Source: Microcella indica (lineage in GTDB: Bacteria; Actinomycetota; Actinomycetes; Actinomycetales; Microbacteriaceae). From it: a stretch of DNA of 64,000 nucleotides. How positions within the stretch are numbered: the stretch's first letter is position 1; every line of letters starts with the position of its first letter. Positions 33,490 through 43,630 of this stretch are shown here, in pieces. The notes beneath the pieces are model-generated. The model saw only the letters and a list, made by a program, of their open reading frames with translations. It did not search any database and was not told the DNA's origin. The stretch spans positions 1,364,001 through 1,428,000 of the forward strand of contig NZ_CP058670.1 of the NCBI RefSeq assembly GCF_013414345.1. The letters are read 5' to 3'. The position numbers and the translations under genes were made by a program.

Positions 33490-33521
33490 TGCTCGTGCGC
33501 ACATAGTGCTTGACTTGATCG

Positions 33522-33806
33522 ATGATGATTGCGCAGTTCTGGGGGCCCGAGACGGACGATTTCGTGAATCCGATGATCCCGGCCGGGTACGACCTCGTCT
33601 GGTCGATCGGGGGAGTCGTCATCCTCGTCGCACTCGTCGTCGTGTGGGCGGTCGCGCTGCTCTCGATCCAGCGGCATAGCGACCGACTGCCGCCCGCGGC
33701 GACCGCGGTGTGGGTCGGCATCGTGCTGTTCGCGAGCGTTCTCGGCGCGATCGCGTGGTTCACGATCGGGCGTCCGCAGGCCCGAGAACGGCCGTCAGCG
33801 ACGTAG
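33522..33806 (+). CDS. second PLDc_N-like small membrane protein
   Basis: 94 residues, two membrane helices (VWSIGGVVILVALVVVWAVAL and AVWVGIVLFASVLGAIAWFTIG). The GAIAWFTIGR end parallels GPLIWFFIGR of the protein at 32774, so the two are probably paralogues flanking the GNAT gene. No function known. Confidence 0.65.
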   Translation: MMIAQFWGPETDDFVNPMIPAGYDLVWSIGGVVILVALVVVWAVALLSIQRHSDRLPPAATAVWVGIVLFASVLGAIAWFTIGRPQARERPSAT

Positions 33807-33811
33807 CTCGC

Positions 33812-33871
33812 TCGCACCGTTTGAGACAGTTCGTGCGCCCGATTCCGTGCGCGGAGTCCGAAACGGTGCGA
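33812..33871. repeat. 11-bp inverted repeat in the gap before the toroid-fold gene
   Basis: TCGCACCGTTT (33812-33822) and AAACGGTGCGA (33861-33871) are exact complements with a 38-nt spacer; a related GCCGTTTCGG follows at 33898. Possibly a terminator for the PLDc_N-like gene or an operator. Confidence 0.45.
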
Positions 33872-33922
33872 AAGAGCGGTACTGCGAGCGACGCACGCCG
33901 TTTCGGAGCCGGTACTGGGGGC

Positions 33923-33928
33923 TACGCT
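33923..33928 (+). promoter_or_regulatory. TACGCT -10 box, leaderless start of the toroid-fold gene
   Basis: TACGCT ends 6 nt before ATG 33935, with no ribosome-binding site between. Confidence 0.5.
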
Positions 33929-33934
33929 CGCGGC

Positions 33935-34912
33935 ATGATGATCGATCCAGGGGTGATCAGGTGGATGCTCGACACCGACCCCGCCCTTCGGTGGCAGGTC
34001 GAGCGCGATCTGCTCGAGGAGCCCGAGGCTGTATGGCAGGCGACGCGCGCCCGCATCGCGACGGAGGGGATGGGGGCCGAACTGCTCTCGCACCAGGACC
34101 CCGACGGGCAGTGGGCGGGCGGCGCCTACTTCCCCGGCGACTTCGACTGGCACGGCCCCGAGGCGGCCGACGGTGCCGGCCAGCCGTGGACGGCGACGAC
34201 GTGGACCCTCAACACCCTGCGCGAGTGGGGTCTGGAGGCGTCGGCGCTCGCCGGCACGGCCGAGAAGCTCGCGGCGAACAGCACGTGGGAGTACGACGAC
34301 CTGCCGTACTGGGGCGGCGAGGTCGACGCGTGCATCAACGGCTTCACCCTCGCCAACGGCGCCTGGCTCGGTGTCGACGTGGAGGGCATCGCCACCTGGT
34401 TCGCCGAGCACGCGATGGCCGAAGGCGGCTGGAACTGCGAGTGGGTCGAGGGCTCGACGCGCGCGAGCTTCCCCTCGACGCTCAACTCGCTGAAGGGCAT
34501 CCTCGACTGGGAGATCAGGACGGGCGACGCGCGCCTCCGCGAGGCGCGTCAGGCGGCCCAGGAATATTTGCTGCGGCGACGGATGCTCTACCGCGAGTCG
34601 ACGGGCGAGCTCGTCGGCCCCTGGGCGACGTCGTTCGGCTACCCCTTCCGCCACGTGTACACAGCGCTCAACGCCCTCGACTACGTGCGCCGAGCATCCC
34701 TGCACGACGACGTCGCGCCCGACGAGCGCGCCACCGACGCGATCGAGGTCGTCCGCGCCGCCCAGCAGCCCGACGGCACGTGGCTGCAGGAGCGCCGCTA
34801 CCCGGGTCGCGTCTGGTTCGAGCTCGACGTGCCCGTCGGCGAGCGCTCGCCGTGGCTCACGTTCTTCGCGCTGCGCGTGCTGCGTTGGTGGGACGAGAAT
34901 GACGCGCGCTGA
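33935..34912 (+). CDS. prenyltransferase/squalene-cyclase-like alpha/alpha toroid protein
   Basis: 325 residues. Repeated helical units with WTATTWTLNTLREWGL, EGGWNCEWVEGSTRASFPSTL and QQPDGTWLQERRYPGR are typical of the terpenoid-cyclase/prenyltransferase superfamily barrel. The DxDD protonation motif of squalene cyclases is not seen, so no terpene chemistry is claimed. Probably cytoplasmic. A UvrA2-like gene begins next to its stop. Confidence 0.7.
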   Translation: MMIDPGVIRWMLDTDPALRWQVERDLLEEPEAVWQATRARIATEGMGAELLSHQDPDGQWAGGAYFPGDFDWHGPEAADGAGQPWTATTWTLNTLREWGLEASALAGTAEKLAANSTWEYDDLPYWGGEVDACINGFTLANGAWLGVDVEGIATWFAEHAMAEGGWNCEWVEGSTRASFPSTLNSLKGILDWEIRTGDARLREARQAAQEYLLRRRMLYRESTGELVGPWATSFGYPFRHVYTALNALDYVRRASLHDDVAPDERATDAIEVVRAAQQPDGTWLQERRYPGRVWFELDVPVGERSPWLTFFALRVLRWWDENDAR

Positions 34913-34937
34913 CGGTGCATGGCACCAGAATGTCGAC

Positions 34938-37295
<2,358 letters not shown>

Positions 37296-37301
37296 GCGAC
37301 A

Positions 37302-37332
37302 GTGTTGCACTTTGCTATCAGTGCTACACTTT
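37302..37332 (+). promoter_or_regulatory. direct-repeat operator and TACACT -10 box of the toxin-antitoxin operon
   Basis: GTGTTGCACTTT (37302-37313) and GTGCTACACTTT (37321-37332) are direct repeats 19 bp apart, differing at two positions. The second contains TACACT (37325-37330), ending 6 nt before ATG 37337. Autoregulation by the antitoxin binding both repeats is the natural reading. Confidence 0.55.
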
Positions 37333-37336
37333 CGAC

Positions 37337-37591
37337 ATGCCCACCGCACGAGCGCGCCACATGCTGACGGAGACCGATGATCTCGCGCGTGCTCTCGACG
37401 ATGCAGCGGCGGCCTGGCCCGAGCTGCGCGGCGATCGCCCAGCTCTCCTGCGCAGGCTTGTGCAGGCAGGGCACGCGACCCTCGAGGTGCGCGGGGGAGC
37501 GCGGGAGGTCATCCGAACCGCAGCGGGCGCTGCAACGGGATCCTATCCACGCGACGCACTGGCCACCCTGCGGACAGAGTGGCCAGAGTGA
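37337..37591 (+). CDS. vapB: antitoxin of a VapBC-type pair
   Basis: 84 residues, acidic N-terminal half with helical HMLTETDDLARALDDAAAAW and LLRRLVQAGHATLE. It does not carry an obvious known DNA-binding signature, but its position directly before a PIN-domain gene and the overlap with it mark it as the antitoxin. The start follows a leaderless-type promoter. Confidence 0.75.
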   Translation: MPTARARHMLTETDDLARALDDAAAAWPELRGDRPALLRRLVQAGHATLEVRGGAREVIRTAAGAATGSYPRDALATLRTEWPE

Positions 37592-37971
37592 TCATCCTCG
37601 ACGCGAACGTCCTCATCGCCTTCCTCGACGGCAGCGACGCGCACCACGAGGCGACGCTGGATCTGCTCGAGCGGCGACTCGTTGACGGGTTCGGTGCGAG
37701 CGTGCTGACGGTGGCCGAGGCTCTCGTACATCCCACCCGCGCAGGTCGCGAGGCCTCGGCCATGGAGTCTCTGAGAGCGATCGGAGTGGACGTGCTTCCG
37801 ATCACGGCGAACTCCGCCGAGGCGCTGGCGCGGGTACGGAGCGAGCACCGAGTACGCATGCCGGATGCCGTGGCTCTGCATGCAGCCGTGACCACAAAGT
37901 CGGCACTCGCAACGTTCGACGACGCGCTTGCGGCCCCGGCTGAGCGTGCCGGCGTCGTCGTCGCACGCTAG
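37579..37971 (+). CDS. vapC: PIN-domain ribonuclease toxin, VapC type
   Basis: 130 residues. PIN acidic residues are Asp in ILDANVLIAFLDG, Glu in TVAEALVHP, Asp in MPDAVALHA and Asp in ATFDDAL, so the site is complete. VapC toxins cleave specific RNAs, commonly tRNA. Start choices are GTG 37579 and GTG 37588; the latter overlaps the antitoxin stop as GTGA and begins at VIILDAN. Confidence 0.85.
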   Translation: MARVIILDANVLIAFLDGSDAHHEATLDLLERRLVDGFGASVLTVAEALVHPTRAGREASAMESLRAIGVDVLPITANSAEALARVRSEHRVRMPDAVALHAAVTTKSALATFDDALAAPAERAGVVVAR

Positions 37972-38006
37972 AGCCGACTAGCGGCCCATGCTTCCTCGCA
38001 TACCTA

Positions 38007-38034
38007 GTATCCGATAATGCACATTATGTCAGCT
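38007..38034 (+). other. candidate dif site (XerC/XerD chromosome dimer resolution)
   Basis: The 28-bp site contains CCGATAAT, a 2-bp spacer (GC) and ACATTATGTCA, which is the conserved core of the actinobacterial dif consensus as I recall it (TTSRCCGATAAT, VN, ACATTATGTCAAGT). Differences fall only in the outer positions. It lies in a 115-bp gene-free gap that is AT-rich relative to the surroundings. Such sites occur once per chromosome near the replication terminus. Confidence 0.8.
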
Positions 38035-38073
38035 CGCTCCAAGTTGGCACTCGAAGGGTGCGCCAGCCGGGTC

Positions 38074-38079
38074 TAGAGT
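38074..38079 (+). promoter_or_regulatory. TAGAGT -10 box, leaderless start of the small membrane protein gene
   Basis: TAGAGT ends 7 nt before ATG 38087, with no ribosome-binding site. Confidence 0.5.
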
Positions 38080-38086
38080 GACGCTC

Positions 38087-38266
38087 ATGAACACCTCCCC
38101 TGACTTCGGACCGTTCGCCGCACTGGGAATCCTGGGCTTCCTGCTGTGGCTCGTCTTCACCGCCGGCATCATCGTGCTGTCGGTGTGGATCACCTACACG
38201 GTGATCTGGCGCGCCGTGCGCCGAGGGATGCGTGAGTTCTACTCACAACGTCCTGAACTCCGATAG
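38087..38266 (+). CDS. small single-helix membrane protein, unknown function
   Basis: 59 residues with one or two membrane helices (AALGILGFLLWLVFTAGIIVLSVWITYTVI) and a basic C-terminus (RAVRRGMREF). No family recognised. It is the first gene after the dif candidate and has its own leaderless-type promoter. Confidence 0.6.
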   Translation: MNTSPDFGPFAALGILGFLLWLVFTAGIIVLSVWITYTVIWRAVRRGMREFYSQRPELR

Positions 38267-38308
38267 TCGTCGACACGGCGCACAGGGGCACTGCCGGGTC
38301 GGCGACGA

Positions 38309-38848
38309 CTACAGCGTGGTCGCGGGCACGCAGCGCTCTGCGCGCGCACCCGAGGCGAAGCGCGTCGTGCCGATGAGTCGCAGGTCGAGCGGCGCGGCGA
38401 GACCCTCGAACAGCCGTGGCCCGTGACCCACGAGCGTCGGGTAGACGACGAACTCGTACTCGTCGATGAGGCCTGCGTCGGCGAGAGCAAGCGGCAGCGC
38501 GACGCCGCCCATGTAGAGCCCCTCCCCTGGTTGCTGCTTCAGCATCCTGATTGCGTCCACTGGATCGCCGGTGAGCAGCTCCGTGCTCCAACCATCCGGC
38601 TCGCGCGTGCTCGATACGAGGTACTTCTTGGCCGCGGTGATCGACTCCCGGAACGGTCGCATCCACGCGGGCAGTTCCTCCGCGGTGCACCAGAACTCCA
38701 TGAGCTCGTAGGTCGTGCGGCCGAGGATGATCGCGTCGGCACGGGCGATCGTCTGCGCGGCGTGCTGGTGGGACTCCTCGTCGGGGCGGCCCGCCATGTG
38801 GTCGATGCAGCCGTCGAGCGAGACGTTGATGGAGTACCGGAGGGGTAT
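38309..38848 (-). pseudogene. DHFR/RibD C-terminal-like reductase, 5' end lost
   Basis: About 180 residues with the family pattern YSINVSLDGCIDHMAG, ADAIILGRTTYELMEFW, LYMGGVALPLALADAGLIDEY and YPTLVGHGPRLFEG. The homology starts abruptly at about 38842; upstream the frame continues into the antisense of an AraC-type regulator fragment. No ATG, GTG or TTG lies near the expected start, so the gene seems to have lost its start codon and promoter in a rearrangement. The rest of the frame is intact to the stop at 38309, so low-level use of a distant start cannot be excluded. Confidence 0.7.
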
Positions 38849-39057
38849 CGCCTGCGGCGGATGTTCTCGTCGCTCGCCGGCATGCCGCTCTCCGAGTACA
38901 TCCGGCGGCGCCGGATGACCGTGGCCGCGGCCGAGCACGAGCGCCTCACGGCACTGAGCTCGGCCGATCCGCGAGGACTTCTCCCGGTGAGCGCCGACGT
39001 CGCCCCGACTTCGCGTCGTCGACGTGCGAGCTATGGCTGCCGCTCGAGAGCGCCTGA
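38841..39057 (+). pseudogene. remnant of an AraC/GyrI-type transcriptional regulator
   Basis: Frame 2 carries the DNA-binding segment RRMFSSLAGMPLSEYIRRRR (about 38855-38914), then loses homology after TVAAAE. A different frame (39007-39057) carries the family's C-terminal end, CELWLPLE, closed by TGA. The N-terminal helices and almost all of the effector domain are missing, so this is an internally deleted and frameshifted remnant. It abuts the truncated reductase head to head. Confidence 0.7.
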
Positions 39058-39077
39058 CGAGTGCGCTGGCGATGACG

Positions 39078-39707
39078 TCAGTCGTCGAGGTCGCCGAGCA
39101 CGGCAACGGATGACTCGAGTTCGCCGCCCCGCCAGGCTTCGAGCCCTTCGCGCACGGCGAGGGCGGCGATCACGAGGGCCGCGACGGCGTCCGCCCACCA
39201 CAGCCCGAACAGGCTGTTGGCGAGGAGCCCCACGAGCGCGGCGCCCGAAAGGTACGTGCACAGCAGCAGCTGCTTCGCATCGGCCTGCACGCTCGTGGAT
39301 CCGAGCTCGCGACCCGTGCGCGTCTCGACCCACGCGAGCAAGGGCATGACGAGGAGGCTCAGCAGCGCGATGCCGATGCCCCACGGGCTCTCTTCGGGCC
39401 GCTCCCCCGTCATGAGGCTCAGGACGGCGTCGATCACGAGGTAGCCCGCCAGGAGGAAGAACGCGACAGCGATCGCTCGTACAGCGGATCTCTCCCAGCG
39501 CTCCGGATCCTTGCGGGTGAACTGCCACGCGACCGCGATCGCCGAGAGCGTCTCGATGACCGAGTCGAGCCCGAAGCCGATGAGCGCGGCCGACCCGGCG
39601 ACCGTACCCGCAGAGATCGCGATGATGGCCTCGACCACGTTGTAGACGATCGTGAAGCCGACGATCAACCTCACCCGTCGGCGCAAGCGTTCACGGCGGG
39701 TCAGCAT
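39078..39707 (-). CDS. cation-diffusion-facilitator-like transporter
   Basis: 209 residues, about six membrane helices, starting MLTRRERLRRRVRLI. The helix-2 segment GSAALIGFGLDSVIETLSA and the helix-5/6 segment GLWWADAVAALVIAALAVREG match the short CDF-like transporters that lack the C-terminal cytoplasmic metal-sensing domain. The ion is unknown. An upstream ATG (39815) overlaps the divergent DUF2200 gene and is rejected. Confidence 0.8.
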   Translation of the reverse strand: MLTRRERLRRRVRLIVGFTIVYNVVEAIIAISAGTVAGSAALIGFGLDSVIETLSAIAVAWQFTRKDPERWERSAVRAIAVAFFLLAGYLVIDAVLSLMTGERPEESPWGIGIALLSLLVMPLLAWVETRTGRELGSTSVQADAKQLLLCTYLSGAALVGLLANSLFGLWWADAVAALVIAALAVREGLEAWRGGELESSVAVLGDLDD

Positions 39708-39761
39708 GCGTCGACAGTACTGCGCTCTCGCCGCTGCATCACAGCTGTGAGCCCTGCCCGC

Positions 39762-39767
39762 TAGCAT
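39762..39767 (+). promoter_or_regulatory. TAGCAT -10 box, leaderless start of the DUF2200 gene
   Basis: TAGCAT ends 7 nt before ATG 39775, with no ribosome-binding site. Confidence 0.5.
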
Positions 39768-39774
39768 GCCTGGC

Positions 39775-40137
39775 ATGGCCACCGCACCCGCAACCCTCGA
39801 GCGGGTCGCCCGCATGACCGTCGCGACCGTGTACCCGCTCTACGTCGCGAAGCTTGAGCGCAAGGGCCGCACTAAGGCCGAGCTCGACGAGGTCATCACG
39901 TGGCTGACCGGGTTCGACAACGCGACGATCGCACGGTATGTGAGCGAGGAGGCGACGTTCGCCGAGTTCTTCGAGCAGTCACGGTTCAACCCGAACGCAT
40001 CGCTCATCACCGGCGTGATCTGCGGCGTGCGAGTCGAAGAGATCGAAGAACCCCTCATGCAGCGGGTGCGCTACCTCGACAAGCTCGTCGACGAGCTCGC
40101 CAAGGGAAAGGCAATGGAGAAGGTGCTGCGGAACTGA
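39775..40137 (+). CDS. DUF2200 protein
   Basis: 120 residues with the DUF2200 pattern RVARMTVATVYPLYVAKLERKGRTKAELDEVI-TWLTG, split here by the writing limit, and FNPNASLITGVICGVRVEEIEEPLMQ. DUF2200 proteins are small, soluble and of unknown role. A YchJ-family gene begins 3 bp after its stop. Confidence 0.85.
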   Translation: MATAPATLERVARMTVATVYPLYVAKLERKGRTKAELDEVITWLTGFDNATIARYVSEEATFAEFFEQSRFNPNASLITGVICGVRVEEIEEPLMQRVRYLDKLVDELAKGKAMEKVLRN

Positions 40138-40140
40138 CAC

Positions 40141-40518
40141 ATGCCGACGCGCTGTCCCTGCCTCAGCGGGCTGCCCTACGACGAGTGCTGTGGCCGACTG
40201 CACCGCGAAGACTCGCACGCTGCGACCGCCGAGCAGCTCATGCGCTCGCGCTTCAGCGCCTTCGCGGTCGGTGACGCCGAGTACCTGCTCGCCACGTGGC
40301 ATCGCTCGACGCGCCCGCCAGCTCTCGAACTCGATCCCGAACTGCGCTGGTACCGACTCGACATCCTCGGTTTGAGTGCCGGTGGGCCGCTCGATCGCGA
40401 GGGCAGGGTCGAGTTCGAAGCGTTCTACCGCTCCCCCGCCGGCGCCGGGTCTCAGCGCGAGAACAGCAGCTTCCTCCGCGAGGACGGACGTTGGTACTAC
40501 GTGTCTGCATTGGACTGA
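40141..40518 (+). CDS. YchJ-family protein with SEC-C-like zinc motif
   Basis: 125 residues. The N-terminal Cys cluster CPCLSGLPYDECCGRLH is the SEC-C-type zinc motif, followed by an NTF2-like fold (SRFSAFAVGDAEYLLATWH, WYRLDILG, GRVEFEAFYR, GRWYYVSALD). Function is not established. Probably co-transcribed with DUF2200. Confidence 0.88.
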   Translation: MPTRCPCLSGLPYDECCGRLHREDSHAATAEQLMRSRFSAFAVGDAEYLLATWHRSTRPPALELDPELRWYRLDILGLSAGGPLDREGRVEFEAFYRSPAGAGSQRENSSFLREDGRWYYVSALD

Positions 40519-40538
40519 GGCGGGTACGAGAGGAGCGC

Positions 40539-40958
40539 TCAGCGGTCCGTACGCACCGAAGGGCCTCCGCCGAGCTCCTGGAAGAGGGTGAGCTCGACCC
40601 CGTCCGGCGCGATCAGTCGGGCGTTGAGCGATTTCCACGGCGTCTCGCGTGCCGACGCGACGACGGTGGCGCCAGCCTCCTGTAGCTCGGTGCTGACACC
40701 GACAGAGTCGTCGACCTCGACGGCGACGCGCAACGGCGGGCTGTGATGCCCGTCGGTCTCGATGCGGTCGATGAGGTCGACCTGCGCGGCGTTGGCGAGC
40801 TCGAGCGTCGCGCGCCCCACCTCGAGAATCATGACGCGGGCATCCCCCTCGCCCTCGAAAGCGGCCGTCTCCTCGAGACCGAGCGCGTCGCGCCAGAAGG
40901 CGACCGCGGCGTCGTAGTCGTCCACCTGGATGACCAACCGAAGCTGACGCGCACTCAT
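40539..40958 (-). CDS. VOC-family (glyoxalase/dioxygenase-fold) protein
   Basis: 139 residues from ATG 40958; an alternative ATG lies at 40967. Two beta-alpha-beta-beta-beta units are visible (LRLVIQVDDYDAAVAFWRD, then PLRVAVEVDDSVGVSTELQEAGA) ending IAPDGVELTLFQEL. Metal-ligand positions are incomplete, so binding rather than catalysis is possible. It lies next to the end of trpD. Confidence 0.8.
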   Translation of the reverse strand: MSARQLRLVIQVDDYDAAVAFWRDALGLEETAAFEGEGDARVMILEVGRATLELANAAQVDLIDRIETDGHHSPPLRVAVEVDDSVGVSTELQEAGATVVASARETPWKSLNARLIAPDGVELTLFQELGGGPSVRTDR

Positions 40959-40959
40959 C

Positions 40960-42024
40960 TCAGGCACGCCCCGACTGCGTCGCGTGGGCCCACGCGTCGA
41001 GCTTCGCCGCGGCGCGCCCCGAGTCCACCGCGTCAGCCGCGACCGCGAGCTGCTCCCCCAGACGCTCGACGAGCGGTCTGCGCACCTGATCGGGATCCTG
41101 CGCGAGGGCGAACGAGACGAGCCCCGCAGCCGCGTTGAGCAGCACGATGTCGCGCACCGGGCCCGACTCCCCCGCGAGCACCGCGCGCGCGAGACCCGCG
41201 TTGTGCTCCGGCGTCGACCCCAGCAGGTCGTCGATCTGCGCGGTCGCGATGCCCAGGTCGCTGGGGTCGAGGTCGTGCTCCGTCACCGAGCCGCGTGAGA
41301 CCTCCCACACGTGCGAATGCCCCGTCGTCGTGAGCTTGTCGATGCCGTCATCGCCGCGATACAGCAGTGCCGTCGCGCCCCGCGTGCGAAACACGCCCAC
41401 CATGAGCGGCACGCGGTCGAGGTGAGCGACGCCGACGGCCGACGCCTCCGGGCGGGCCGGATTGCACAGCGGGCCGAGGATGTTGAAGACCGTGGACACT
41501 CCGAGTTCACGCCGCGCCGGCCCGGCATGGCGGAACCCGGGGTGAAAGGTCGGCGCGTGCAGGTAGGTGAGCCCCACCTCGTCGAAGACGCGCGCAACCC
41601 CGTCGGGGTCGAGCTCGAGGTCGATGCCGAGCACGCCGAGCACATCCGAGGCGCCCGAGGCCGAGCTCGCACCCTTGTTGCCGTGCTTGGCGACGGGTAC
41701 GCCCGTCGCCGCCGCGACGATCGACGCGATTGAGGAGACGTTGACGACGGCGCCGTACGGGTCTCCCCCGGTTCCCACGATGTCGAGAACCATGGGCGGG
41801 ATGCTCACCTCACGTGCATGCGCGAGCGCAGCATCCCGAAACCCGACGATCTCGTCGACCGTCTCGCCCTTCGCCCGAAGCGCGACGAGGAAGCCGGCGA
41901 GCTGCGCCTCGGTGACCTCCCCCGACATGACCTGGCGCATCGCCCAGGACGCGTCGGCGATCGAGAAATCCTCGCGCTCGAGGAGTCTCGTGAGCAAAGT
42001 CGGCCAGGTGAGCGTCGCGGGCAT
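40960..42024 (-). CDS. trpD: anthranilate phosphoribosyltransferase TrpD
   Basis: 354 residues. PRPP-binding DIVGTGGDPYGAVVNVSS near residue 81, then VAKHGNKGASSASGASDVL near residue 111 and FNILGPLCNPA near residue 182. It converts anthranilate and PRPP to phosphoribosyl-anthranilate in tryptophan synthesis. It is divergent from ctaE, as in other actinobacteria. TAGCCT at 42031-42036 (minus strand) lies 6 nt before ATG 42024. Confidence 0.93.
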   Translation of the reverse strand: MPATLTWPTLLTRLLEREDFSIADASWAMRQVMSGEVTEAQLAGFLVALRAKGETVDEIVGFRDAALAHAREVSIPPMVLDIVGTGGDPYGAVVNVSSIASIVAAATGVPVAKHGNKGASSASGASDVLGVLGIDLELDPDGVARVFDEVGLTYLHAPTFHPGFRHAGPARRELGVSTVFNILGPLCNPARPEASAVGVAHLDRVPLMVGVFRTRGATALLYRGDDGIDKLTTTGHSHVWEVSRGSVTEHDLDPSDLGIATAQIDDLLGSTPEHNAGLARAVLAGESGPVRDIVLLNAAAGLVSFALAQDPDQVRRPLVERLGEQLAVAADAVDSGRAAAKLDAWAHATQSGRA

Positions 42025-42030
42025 GGCCCC

Positions 42031-42036
42031 AGGCTA
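42031..42036 (-). promoter_or_regulatory. TAGCCT -10 box, leaderless start of trpD
   Basis: On the minus strand TAGCCT is followed by GGGGCC and then ATG 42024, a 6-nt spacing typical of a leaderless transcript. Confidence 0.5.
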
Positions 42037-42090
42037 CTAAATAGGTGTCATTGGGCATGTCGGCGGGCCCGAACCATCAGGATCATCGGT

Positions 42091-42096
42091 CATAAT
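42091..42096 (+). promoter_or_regulatory. CATAAT -10 box of the ctaE-qcrCAB operon
   Basis: CATAAT ends 6 nt before GTG 42103, implying a leaderless or nearly leaderless message for ctaE. Confidence 0.5.
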
Positions 42097-42102
42097 GGGT
42101 GA

Positions 42103-42732
42103 GTGACCAGCACCTCTCTCTCCAGTTCGCTCAGCGCGCCCACGATCAACCGACCGAATGTCGTCGCCGTGGGCACGATCGTCTGGCTGGGTAGCGAAGT
42201 CATGTTCTTCGCCGGCCTCTTTGCGATCTACTTCACGCTCAGGTCGACCTCCCCCGACCTGTGGACGGCGGGCACGGAGAAGCTCAACGTCCCCTTCGCC
42301 GCGACGATCACGACGATTCTGGTGCTCTCCTCGGTCACCGCGCAGTTCGGCGTCTTCGCCGCCGAGCGCCTGCAGCCGCGACGCACGGGTTGGAAGCCCA
42401 CGCAGTGGGGCATGATCGAGTGGTTCTTCCTCACCTACGCCATGGGCGCGGTCTTCGTCGCCGGCCAGGTCTACGAATACTCGGTGCTCGTGAGCGAGTT
42501 CGTGACCCTCAACTCCGACGCTTTCGGCTCGGCCTTCTACCTCACGACCGGCTTCCACGGCCTCCACGTGACCGGCGGCCTCATCGCCTTCCTCCTGGTA
42601 ATCGGGCGCGCGTATGCCGTGAAGATCTTCACACATCAGGATGCGACCAGCGCGATCGTGGTTTCCTATTACTGGCACTTCGTCGACGTGGTCTGGATCG
42701 GCCTGTTCCTCGTCATCTACATCCTGCAATAG
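42103..42732 (+). CDS. ctaE: cytochrome c oxidase subunit III
   Basis: 209 residues from GTG, five membrane helices. [51 protein letters not shown] and the final [16 protein letters not shown] helix are subunit III hallmarks. It belongs to the aa3 oxidase of the bc1-aa3 supercomplex. First gene of ctaE-qcrC-qcrA-qcrB. Confidence 0.95.
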   Translation: MTSTSLSSSLSAPTINRPNVVAVGTIVWLGSEVMFFAGLFAIYFTLRSTSPDLWTAGTEKLNVPFAATITTILVLSSVTAQFGVFAAERLQPRRTGWKPTQWGMIEWFFLTYAMGAVFVAGQVYEYSVLVSEFVTLNSDAFGSAFYLTTGFHGLHVTGGLIAFLLVIGRAYAVKIFTHQDATSAIVVSYYWHFVDVVWIGLFLVIYILQ

Positions 42733-42795
42733 CCGCAGCGCCCCGAACCGCTTCGACGAGACGCCCCCTACAGACGAAACGAGACACAGCACACC

Positions 42796-43596
42796 ATGGC
42801 ACTCACCTCCGCAGCATCGCCCCGGCGGGCCGGCCGTCGTAGCCCACTGGCCACAACCGCCCTGCTCGTGGTCGGGCTGCTCGCGACCGGGGGTGCTTAC
42901 GCGCTCGTCACCGCTTCGGCGACGGCAGACGCAAAAGCAGCTAGCGCCCAGATCGTCGAAGAAGGCGGCAAGCTCTTCGCTACGAATTGCGCGAGCTGCC
43001 ACGGCCTCCTGGGGCAGGGCACCGCAGCCGGGCCGAGCGTGATCGGGGTCGGCGCTCTCGCAGTCGACTTCCAGGTCGGCACGGGACGCATGCCCCTGGC
43101 CGCGTCGGGCCCGCAGGCCGAGGTCAAGCCCGCTCAATTCACGCAGGAGCAGATCGATGCGATGGCCGCATGGGTCGCCGAACTCGCCCCGGGCCCCGCG
43201 ATCCCCGCAGACCGCTATGTCGAAGGCGACGGCAACGCCGCCAACGGCGCCCAGCTGTTCCGCACCAACTGCGCCATGTGCCACAACGTGGCCGGCGCGG
43301 GGGGCGCCTTGACGGAGGGCAAGTGGGCGCCGGGCCTGGCCAATATCGACCCCGTGTATGTCTACGCCGCCATGGTCACGGGCCCCCAGAACATGCCGGT
43401 CTTCAGCGACCTCAACCTGTCGCCTGAGGAGAAGAACGACATCATCACGTACCTGCGGTACATCGATGAGAACCCGTCAGTCGGCGGTTTCGATCTCGGT
43501 AGCCTGGGCCCCGTCTCGGAGGGCCTCTTCATCTGGATCTTCGGCCTCGGAGGACTCGTCGCAGTGACGATCTGGCTCACCGCCAAGTCCAACTGA
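42796..43596 (+). CDS. qcrC: menaquinol-cytochrome c reductase dihaem cytochrome c subunit
   Basis: 266 residues: an N-terminal membrane anchor (TTALLVVGLLATGGAYALV), two haem sites CASCH (65-69) and CAMCH (160-164) with axial Met candidates, and a C-terminal helix (FIWIFGLGGLVAVTIWL). The dihaem subunit carries electrons from the Rieske centre directly to the oxidase, replacing soluble cytochrome c. Confidence 0.95.
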   Translation: MALTSAASPRRAGRRSPLATTALLVVGLLATGGAYALVTASATADAKAASAQIVEEGGKLFATNCASCHGLLGQGTAAGPSVIGVGALAVDFQVGTGRMPLAASGPQAEVKPAQFTQEQIDAMAAWVAELAPGPAIPADRYVEGDGNAANGAQLFRTNCAMCHNVAGAGGALTEGKWAPGLANIDPVYVYAAMVTGPQNMPVFSDLNLSPEEKNDIITYLRYIDENPSVGGFDLGSLGPVSEGLFIWIFGLGGLVAVTIWLTAKSN

Positions 43597-43630
43597 GCCG
43601 CGACACGTACCTGACGAAAGGGACTTGGCA

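Noticed and set aside
38014-38027. ATAATG-CA-CATTAT as an ordinary operator for the toxin-antitoxin genes
   Set aside because: It lies downstream of the toxin gene and is embedded in a longer match to the dif core; the toxin-antitoxin promoter has its own direct repeats.
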